From positions 1 to 64,000 of the forward strand of contig JBBIIC010000005.1 in assembly GCA_037446725.1 (NCBI GenBank): DNA of 64,000 nucleotides, written 5' to 3'. Under the pieces are notes generated by a model that did not search any database, was not told the origin of the DNA, and saw only the letters and a list, made by a program, of their open reading frames with translations. This document shows positions 58,868 through 64,000 of the stretch, in pieces. Within the stretch, counting starts at the first letter, position 1, and the number at the start of each line of letters is the position of its first letter. Origin of the DNA: JBBIIC01 sp037446725 (GTDB lineage Bacteria > Actinomycetota > Coriobacteriia > Anaerosomatales > SLCP01). The translations under genes were made by a program, and so were the position numbers.

Positions 58868-60000
58868 GCGGCGAGCCGGACCGCGCCGAGCTCGCGGCGC
58901 TCGCGTTCGCGGCGGCGACGGGCGAGACGCGGCTGTCCGCCACCGACGCGCTCGCGCTCCTCGAACACGCGCACGTGCTCGACCTGGGCGCGGCGGCCTC
59001 GGCGATGCGCGCGCGGCTCGTGCCCGGTGACGAGGCCACCTTCATCGTCGACCGCAACGTCAACTACACGAACGTCTGTGTCTCGGAGTGCCGCTTCTGC
59101 GCGTTCTTCGCGACCAGGGACGCCGACGCCGCCTACGTGCTCACGCGCGAGGAGCTCGCCGCCAAGGTGCGCGAGACCGTCGAGCTGGAGGGCACGGCGA
59201 TCCTGCTGCAGGGCGGCATGCACCCCGATCTGGGCATCGAGTGGTACGAAGGGATGCTACGCGACATCAAGGCCGACAACCCGGGTATCCACGTGCACGG
59301 GTTCGGGCCGCCGGAGATCGTGCACATCGCGAAGCTCTCGGGTGTCACCACACGCGAGGTCCTGATGCGGCTGCGCGACGCCGGACTGGACTCGCTTCCC
59401 GGCGGCGGCGCGGAGATACTCGTCGACCGGGTGCGCTCGCACGTCTCGCCTCGCAAGGCGACCTCCGACCAGTGGCTGGACGTCATGCGCGAGGCGCACG
59501 CGCTCGACATCTCGACGACCGCGACCATGATGTTCGGCGGCCTGGAGACCCTCGAGGAGCGCGTCGAGCACCTCGTGCACATCCGGGAGGTCCAGGACGA
59601 CGCGATCGCCGGCGGGCACGTGGGGTTCCGCGCCTTCATCCCCTGGAGCTTCCAGCCCGGCAACACCGCCCTTGCTGAGGACGAGTCCGCAGCGCGCGGC
59701 GAGCCGCTTTCCGCCGCAAGCGGCTACGAGTACCTGCGCACGCTCGCGGTCTCGCGGCTCTTCCTTGACAGCGTGCGCAACATCCAAACCTCGTGGGTGA
59801 CGCAGGGCTCGAAGATCGGCCAGGTCGCGCTCGCGTTCGGCGCGAACGACATGGGCTCGACGATGATCGAGGAGAACGTCGTCGCGGCCGCCGGCACGCG
59901 CTTCATGCTCGCGCGCGACGAGCTCGTGCGGCTTATCGCCGACGCGGGCTACGTGCCCGTACAGCGCGATACGCTCTACCGGGCCTTGCGCGCATTCTGA
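58864..60000 (+). CDS. mqnC: Cyclic dehypoxanthine futalosine synthase MqnC (radical SAM)
   Basis: Cyclises dehypoxanthine futalosine by a radical mechanism. SAM-cluster cysteines 72, 76, 79 in NVCVSECRFCAFF; further family blocks LQGGMHPDLGIEWYEGML, DSLPGGGAEIL, TMMFGGLETLEERVEHL, IPWSFQPGNTAL and NDMGSTMIEENVV. 378 aa. GTG 58864 overlaps the mqnA stop by 4 bases, GGGAGG upstream. MqnB/MTAN-type hydrolase and MqnD are not in this cluster, although an MTAP-family gene lies 3.4 kb downstream. Confidence 0.95.
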   Translation: MSGEPDRAELAALAFAAATGETRLSATDALALLEHAHVLDLGAAASAMRARLVPGDEATFIVDRNVNYTNVCVSECRFCAFFATRDADAAYVLTREELAAKVRETVELEGTAILLQGGMHPDLGIEWYEGMLRDIKADNPGIHVHGFGPPEIVHIAKLSGVTTREVLMRLRDAGLDSLPGGGAEILVDRVRSHVSPRKATSDQWLDVMREAHALDISTTATMMFGGLETLEERVEHLVHIREVQDDAIAGGHVGFRAFIPWSFQPGNTALAEDESAARGEPLSAASGYEYLRTLAVSRLFLDSVRNIQTSWVTQGSKIGQVALAFGANDMGSTMIEENVVAAAGTRFMLARDELVRLIADAGYVPVQRDTLYRALRAF

Positions 60001-60043
60001 GAGCCCGCTCCCACTCGGCCGGCAATCGGTCGCCGTCGGGCTA

Positions 60044-60072
60044 TTCACAAACTCACGAACGGCCGCTATACT
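60044..60072 (+). promoter_or_regulatory. Promoter of the arsR-dsrE-tusA cluster
   Basis: TTCACA (60044-60049, 5 of 6) and TATACT (60067-60072, 5 of 6) separated by exactly 17 bases: one of the two best sigma-70 promoters in the window. Start would be near 60079, just before three tandem 8-bp repeats. Confidence 0.65.
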
Positions 60073-60087
60073 CGGCTCGTGAAAAGA

Positions 60088-60111
60088 TTCGCATGTTCGC
60101 ATGTTCGCACA
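60088..60111 (+). repeat. Three tandem 8-bp repeats at the start of the arsR transcript (candidate operator)
   Basis: TTCGCATG, TTCGCATG, TTCGCACA occupy 60088-60111 without gaps, beginning about 9 bases after the expected transcription start and 36 bases before the regulator gene. The position suits repression by the encoded ArsR-family protein, although family operators are usually inverted repeats. Confidence 0.5.
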
Positions 60112-60147
60112 ATTGCCGATAAGTAGCAGCTGAGAGTGAAAGGCGAC

Positions 60148-60507
60148 ATGGACTTCCACTGTCTGCACTCGGAGATCTGCCGGACGCTCGCGAACGAGAA
60201 GCGCCAGCGCATCTTGAGCGCCCTCAGAGATGGTGAGCTCTCGGTCACTCGCATCGCCGAGGAGACCGGCATCGCGCAAGCGACCGTCTCCCAGCACCTC
60301 GCTCTGCTGCGCTCGAAAGGACTCGTCAACACCCGCCGCGACGGAACGCACGTCCACTACTCCGTTGCCAACCCCAAGATCATCCAAGCGTTCGACCTCA
60401 TCACAGAGGTGATGCGGGAGACGCTCGCGGCACAGCAGGAGAACATCGATGGACTGAGCGAGCACCCACCGAGCGCCAAGACGCACACTGGACAGACCGG
60501 CACCTAG
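60148..60507 (+). CDS. ArsR-family transcriptional regulator with N-terminal cysteine pair
   Basis: 119-aa winged-helix repressor. The HTH core is LSVTRIAEETGIAQATVSQHLALLRSKGLV, wing RRDGTHVHYSV. Only two cysteines are present, Cys5 and Cys11 in MDFHCLHSEICRTLANEKR; this is not the CxC metal site of ArsR/SmtB nor the alpha2/alpha5 pair of persulfide sensors BigR/SqrR, but a thiol or persulfide switch is plausible given DsrE and TusA downstream. ATG 60148 has AAAGG 6 bases upstream; GTG 60136 would add four residues. Confidence 0.85.
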   Translation: MDFHCLHSEICRTLANEKRQRILSALRDGELSVTRIAEETGIAQATVSQHLALLRSKGLVNTRRDGTHVHYSVANPKIIQAFDLITEVMRETLAAQQENIDGLSEHPPSAKTHTGQTGT

Positions 60508-60550
60508 AAGCCGAGACACGGCCCCGATACGACCGAGGAGGTCACCCACC

Positions 60551-61054
60551 GTGAGTGAGACGATCGACGTAAGCCAGGACGACAAGCCCAAGAAACTCGC
60601 AATGGTAGTCATGAGCGGCGACATGGACAAGCTCTTCGGCGCGTTCATCATCGCTACAGGCGCCGCTGCGATGGGGATGCGGGTGACGATGTTTTTCACC
60701 TTCTGGGGACTGCGCGCCATCAAGAAGAACGTGCGTACCGGCAAGACGCTCTTTGGCCGGATGCTCGGCGCCATGTACGGCGGTGACATCACCAAGTCGA
60801 ATCCGAGCAAGTTCAGTTTCGGGGGCATGGGCCGATGGATGTTCGGCAAGATGATGGGAGCACACAACGTCGCCAAGCTCGTCGAGCTCCGCGATCTCGC
60901 CGTCGACCTCGGCGTGGACCTCTACGGGTGCCAGATGTCGATGGACGTGATGGAGATACCGGCCGACGCGTTCATCGACGGGGTCAAGGACCCGGTAGGC
61001 GTCGGGTTCTTCCTCGCCGAAGCGCAAGAAGCCGACATACAGCTATTCATCTAG
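60551..61054 (+). CDS. DsrE/DsrF-like protein (DsrE2 type)
   Basis: 167-aa DsrE-family sulfur carrier. Starts with a charged tail, then LAMVVMSGDMDKLFGAFIIATGAAAMGM and VTMFFTFWGL, diagnostic for the DsrE2 subgroup. Conserved Cys127 in LYGCQMSMDVM is the expected persulfide carrier. Probably membrane-associated through its hydrophobic N-terminal half. It is adjacent to TusA, a common partner in sulfur-transfer modules. GTG 60551, GAGGAGG 9 bases upstream. Confidence 0.85.
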   Translation: MSETIDVSQDDKPKKLAMVVMSGDMDKLFGAFIIATGAAAMGMRVTMFFTFWGLRAIKKNVRTGKTLFGRMLGAMYGGDITKSNPSKFSFGGMGRWMFGKMMGAHNVAKLVELRDLAVDLGVDLYGCQMSMDVMEIPADAFIDGVKDPVGVGFFLAEAQEADIQLFI

Positions 61055-61124
61055 GGACGACTACGGCCCCCCTTCCTACGTGGACCCGCCGCGCGCCTGA
61101 CGCGGCTGACGAAAGGAGATGCTC

Positions 61125-61367
61125 GTGTCCGAGGACATCAAGGTCGACCTGGATCTCGATCTGAAAGGCCTGCTCTGCCCGATGCCGATGGTCAAGGTCA
61201 GTCAGCGGATCGGCGACGTGCCGGTCGGCGGAGTCATCCGCGCGGTCGCTACCGACCCGGGAGCGATGGCCGACATCCCCGCGTGGGCCAAGAGCACCGG
61301 CAACGAGGTCCTCTCCGCCGGCAAAGAGGGCGGCGAGTACGTCTTCCTGGTCAAGCGGGTCAAGTAG
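61125..61367 (+). CDS. tusA: TusA-family sulfur carrier protein
   Basis: 80 aa. CPxP motif with persulfide cysteine Cys18 in LKGLLCPMPMVKVSQ, followed by the TusA two-layer fold (VIRAVATDPGAMADIPAWAKSTGNEVL). GTG 61125 is preferred: AAAGGAG ends 6 bases upstream, whereas an ATG at 61119 directly abuts it. Forms a small unit with DsrE2; TusA could serve tRNA thiolation or cytoplasmic sulfur oxidation/reduction. Context favours redox sulfur transfer. Confidence 0.9.
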   Translation: MSEDIKVDLDLDLKGLLCPMPMVKVSQRIGDVPVGGVIRAVATDPGAMADIPAWAKSTGNEVLSAGKEGGEYVFLVKRVK

Positions 61368-61397
61368 CCGGCCCTCGCCGACGAAGAAGGGCTGACG

Positions 61398-62117
61398 ATG
61401 GAGACCTATCTGTACCTCACTTCAGTGATCGGGGTGTATATCGGCATCGGCGTGTTCGTCGGAGGGATGGCGTGGCGCATCTATCAGTGGTCGACCACGC
61501 CCAAGTCGGCGGTCAAGTTGGGCCTGTTCCCCAAGCCCGCGACGGCAACCGGCCGCGGCGTCAAGATGCTCAAGGACACCTTCCTCGCGCCCCACTCGGC
61601 GCGCATCGAGCCGTTGATGTGGGTCTTCGCGTTCGCGTTCCACGTTGCGGCGCTGGCGGCGTTCGTAGGCCACGGCCGACTCGTCATCGAGTACACGCCG
61701 CTCGTGCAGCTGCTCGGATCCGACGGCATGAAGACGTTCGCCGCATGGTCGGGCGGTACCGCAGGCATCGTGATGATGGTCGCCGTGCTGTTCTGGATCG
61801 CGCGCCGGACGTACGGACCGTTCAAGCAACTCTCGGTACCCGAGGACTACTTCCTGCTCTTCTTGCTCCTCGGCATCATCGTGATGGGTAACCACATGCG
61901 ATTCCTCGGCCACGTGTCCGCCGAGACGTACCGCGAGTGGTTCCAGAGTCTCCTCGTGTTCCGTCCGGTCATCCCCGCCGAGATATCCCGCTCCAACGTG
62001 GGGTGGTCGCTCGGGACGCACATGCTCTTCGTCAACGTGCTCTTCGTCTACTTCCCGTTCAGCAAGCTCGTCCACACGATCGGCGCGTTCTCGGCCAACC
62101 TGGTGAGGAGTGAGTAG
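61398..62117 (+). CDS. DsrM/NarI-like cytochrome b membrane subunit
   Basis: 239 aa, five hydrophobic helices (near residues 4-25, 70-92, 110-135, 150-170, 205-227). Histidines suited to haem b are in FAFHVAALAAFVGHG, GNHMRFLGHV, GTHMLF and LVHTIG. NarI/DsrM-type subunits oxidise or reduce quinones and pass electrons to an Fe-S partner; the next gene encodes such a partner. Likely partner quinone is menaquinone (mqn genes just upstream). ATG 61398, 30 bases after tusA. Confidence 0.82.
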   Translation: METYLYLTSVIGVYIGIGVFVGGMAWRIYQWSTTPKSAVKLGLFPKPATATGRGVKMLKDTFLAPHSARIEPLMWVFAFAFHVAALAAFVGHGRLVIEYTPLVQLLGSDGMKTFAAWSGGTAGIVMMVAVLFWIARRTYGPFKQLSVPEDYFLLFLLLGIIVMGNHMRFLGHVSAETYREWFQSLLVFRPVIPAEISRSNVGWSLGTHMLFVNVLFVYFPFSKLVHTIGAFSANLVRSE

Positions 62118-62118
62118 C

Positions 62119-63414
62119 GTGGAGACGCAGGCAATCAACACCCTCACCGGCGTGCTCGACAAGAAGATGACGCGTCAGCTCAAGCAGTACCTCGACATCT
62201 GCGCGCGCTGCGCCATCTGCAAGGACGCATGTCACCAGTACGTCGCGACCGGGGACTTCACGTATCTCCCCGCCCGCCGCGCCGAGCTCATCCGGCAGAT
62301 CTACAAGAAGTACTTCACCAAGACCGGCGAGTTCGTGCCCGCCCTCTACGAGGCGCGTGACCCCGACGAGAATCTGCTCGACGAGTTGTACGCATCGACC
62401 TACGCGTGCACCGGATGCCGCCGGTGCATGTACTACTGCCCCTTCTCAATCGACACCGCATGGATCCTGTCTGCGGCCAAGGCGATGCTCATCGCCGCGG
62501 GCAAGGGCAACGAGATGCTCGGCCAGCTCGCCGACGCGGCGCTCATGAAGAGCGAGCACTTCGAGATGTTCAAGGACGTGATCATCGACGGCTTCAAGGA
62601 CGTCGAGGGCAAGCTCCAGGCGATGACGCGCGACCCGTCGGCCGAGATACCCGTCGACAAGGGTGGTGCCGACGTACTGTACGTCGCGCTCGCCGGTGCG
62701 CACTCGATCCTGCCCGCCGCGGCCATCTTCCACGAGGCCGGCACGAACTGGACGCTCTCGATGTTCGAGTCGGCCAACTACGGTTACTTCTTCGGCGATG
62801 CGGAGAAGGCGCGCCGGATCGCCGACCGATTCATGGATGAAGCGAAGCGTCTCGGCGTGAAAGAGGTCGTGATCACCGAGTGCGGGCACGCCTACCGCGT
62901 GGCGCAGTTCTTCCACGAAGCCTGGAGCGGTGAGAAGCACCCCTTCAAGGTACGCCACATCCTTGAGGTCATCGACGAGTACATCAGAGACGGCCGCATC
63001 ACCGTGCGCCCCGGCGTGATCACCGAGCCGATCACCTACCACGACCCCTGTCAGGTGGGGCGCAACGGCGGGATCTTCGAACAGCCGCGCGACATCGTGC
63101 GTGCGGTGGCGTCCGACTTCCGGGACATGACTCCCAACCGTGAGGAACAGTGGTGCTGCGGCGGAGGCGGCGGGCTTGTCGCGATCGCCGAGATGGAGGA
63201 GTTCCGCCTCAAGAGCGGCGCGAAGAAGCTCGAGCAGATCAAAGCCACCGGGGCACGCATCATCGCAAGCCCGTGCGAGAACTGCCGCCTGCAGATGGAA
63301 GGGCTCAACGACCAGCTCGACCTGGGCCTCACCGTCAAGCCCGTCATGGACCTCGTGCTGGACGCGATGGGCCTCCCCGGGTGGCCTGTCGCCAAGGAGG
63401 TCGACCATGACTGA
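62119..63414 (+). CDS. DsrK/HdrD-like Fe-S protein
   Basis: 431-aa cytosolic Fe-S subunit. Two ferredoxin-type clusters: Cys28, 31, 34, 38 (CARCAICKDAC) and Cys97, 100, 103, 107 (CTGCRRCMYYC). C-terminal CCG domain for a non-cubane [4Fe-4S] cluster: Cys311, then Cys346-Cys347 (WCCGGGGG), then Cys386-x-x-Cys389 (SPCENC), the layout of HdrB/HdrD and DsrK. These reduce or form disulfides or trisulfides. GTG 62119 (GAGGAG 8 bases upstream) is favoured over GTG 62110, which overlaps the preceding stop. With the DsrM-like protein it makes a quinone-thiol/disulfide redox pair; no dsrA/B, dsrC or dsrJ/O/P here. Confidence 0.82.
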   Translation: METQAINTLTGVLDKKMTRQLKQYLDICARCAICKDACHQYVATGDFTYLPARRAELIRQIYKKYFTKTGEFVPALYEARDPDENLLDELYASTYACTGCRRCMYYCPFSIDTAWILSAAKAMLIAAGKGNEMLGQLADAALMKSEHFEMFKDVIIDGFKDVEGKLQAMTRDPSAEIPVDKGGADVLYVALAGAHSILPAAAIFHEAGTNWTLSMFESANYGYFFGDAEKARRIADRFMDEAKRLGVKEVVITECGHAYRVAQFFHEAWSGEKHPFKVRHILEVIDEYIRDGRITVRPGVITEPITYHDPCQVGRNGGIFEQPRDIVRAVASDFRDMTPNREEQWCCGGGGGLVAIAEMEEFRLKSGAKKLEQIKATGARIIASPCENCRLQMEGLNDQLDLGLTVKPVMDLVLDAMGLPGWPVAKEVDHD

Positions 63415-64000
63415 TCAGCGCATCCCGCGTGCGGAGTTCGGCATATGCGGAGGCAGCGGCACGCTCTCCATCGGCACGGCCGGGTCGCTCGCCGACGAGC
63501 GGGTGACGGTACTCACCGATGGCCTCGTCTTCGACACCCCGTTCGGCCGCTCCCCCGCGTTCACCCACATCCGCGTGGACGGCCCCCACGGACCGCGCGA
63601 GGCGCTCAGCGTACGGATGCACGGCTGGAGGCGCGGCGTGAAGCGCGCGGATGCGAGCCTGCAGGTCTTCTGGGTCTTCCACGAGGCGGGCGTGCGCAAG
63701 GTCGTCGCTGACGGCGGGGTGGGCAGCCTCAATCACCTCCTCGACCCCCGCGACGTGGTGATCCCGAGCGACTTCATCGACCTCACCATGAAGCAGGACA
63801 TCTACGTGCGCGGCGACCACCTGCTCATCATGCGCCAGCCGATCTGTCCCGACCTCGCGGCTCACCTGCACGCGGCTGCGAGCGTTCCGTTCGCGCGCGT
63901 CTACCGGCGCGGCACCTATCTCGTCACCGACGGTCCGCGCTTCGAGAGTGTGGCCGAGGTCGACTACATGAAGCGGCTCGGCGGGGACGTCATCGGCCAG
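63407..64000 (+). CDS. MTAP/PNP-family nucleoside phosphorylase (3' truncated by window)
   Basis: 198 codons are visible; the gene runs off the right edge. The fold is purine nucleoside phosphorylase: GICGGSGTLS, GVGSLNHLLDPRDVVIPSDFIDLT, and YLVTDGPRFESVAEVDYMKRLGGDVIG, like the MTAP block GPRFSTRAESRMFRSWG. ATG 63407 has AAGGAGG 6 bases upstream and lies 8 bases inside the end of the DsrK-like gene. Candidate substrates are methylthioadenosine, or 6-amino-6-deoxyfutalosine in place of MqnB. The sequence VVADGGVG where family members have VANGVGG is atypical. Confidence 0.75.
   Translation, partial: MTDQRIPRAEFGICGGSGTLSIGTAGSLADERVTVLTDGLVFDTPFGRSPAFTHIRVDGPHGPREALSVRMHGWRRGVKRADASLQVFWVFHEAGVRKVVADGGVGSLNHLLDPRDVVIPSDFIDLTMKQDIYVRGDHLLIMRQPICPDLAAHLHAAASVPFARVYRRGTYLVTDGPRFESVAEVDYMKRLGGDVIGQ

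Noticed and set aside
60551..63414. Full dissimilatory sulfite reductase operon
   Set aside because: Only DsrE-, DsrM- and DsrK-like proteins are present; no dsrA, dsrB, dsrC, dsrJ, dsrO or dsrP.
1..64000. CRISPR arrays, insertion sequences, prophage or integron features
   Set aside because: No regularly spaced repeats, transposase or integrase motifs, or phage genes were found in either strand.

Overview
This window is a single, densely coded stretch of a high-G+C (roughly two thirds G+C by eye) bacterial chromosome. It has short or overlapping intergenic spacings, many GTG and some TTG starts, and no mobile elements, rRNA or CRISPR. The gene content suggests an anaerobic, respiring actinobacterium, most likely Coriobacteriia-related. 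The clues are siroheme-dependent haem synthesis, a CcmE of the CxxxY type without CcmG/CcmH, futalosine-route menaquinone synthesis, a Tad pilus with a VWA-TadB fusion, and a DsrM/DsrK-like redox pair. The lineage is an inference from gene content and codon style, not a measured placement.

Layout. 223-4260 (+): four UDP-sugar genes of the wbpB-wbpD-wbpE-wbpI type (di-N-acetylated mannuronic acid precursor). 4291-5003: a small DUF1622 membrane protein and a 100-N scaffold gap that looks artificial, because the same 55 bp lie on both sides. 5004-14285 (-): haem synthesis by the siroheme branch (ahbA/B fusion, ahbC, hemB, a small membrane protein, tRNA-Ala, ahbD, cobA-hemD, hemC, hemA), led by a promoter and a 145-nt leader with two interleaved perfect complementarities. 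14554-22206 (-): a KDSR-like SDR, precorrin-2 dehydrogenase, a HemX/CcsA-like protein and ccmD-C-B-A-F-E. 22410-23962 (-): a 'quinate 5-dehydrogenase'-annotated family protein plus an HTH regulator with a probable operator. 24063-27080: coaX and a divergent OmpR-type two-component system. 27118-30896 (-): yhaN/yhaO-like DNA-end processing pair. 30971-38779 (-): bioY (with a clear BirA box), birA, dedA, nadC-nadB-nadA, panC-panB. 38903-41152 (-): folK-folP-folE. 41234-49912 (-): complete Tad pilus locus with two Flp pilins. 50156-52048 (-): NarL-type two-component system. 52173-56608 (-): ftsH, hpt, tilS and a histidine-rich small protein. 56836-60000 (+): mqnE-mqnA-mqnC. 60148-64000 (+): ArsR-type regulator, DsrE2-like, TusA, DsrM-like cytochrome b, DsrK/HdrD-like Fe-S protein, and an MTAP-family phosphorylase cut by the window end.

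How it fits together. The hem/ahb genes make haem from glutamyl-tRNA via siroheme without oxygen (hemL is not in the window). The ccm genes attach that haem to c-type cytochromes. mqnE/A/C supply menaquinone, and the last cluster looks like a quinone-linked thiol/sulfur redox module. So much of the window builds an anaerobic respiratory chain, with B-vitamin and cofactor operons in between. The points most worth following are the hemA leader RNA, the ArsR-DsrE-TusA-DsrMK-like-MTAP cluster, and the palindromic in-frame insertion in ahbC.
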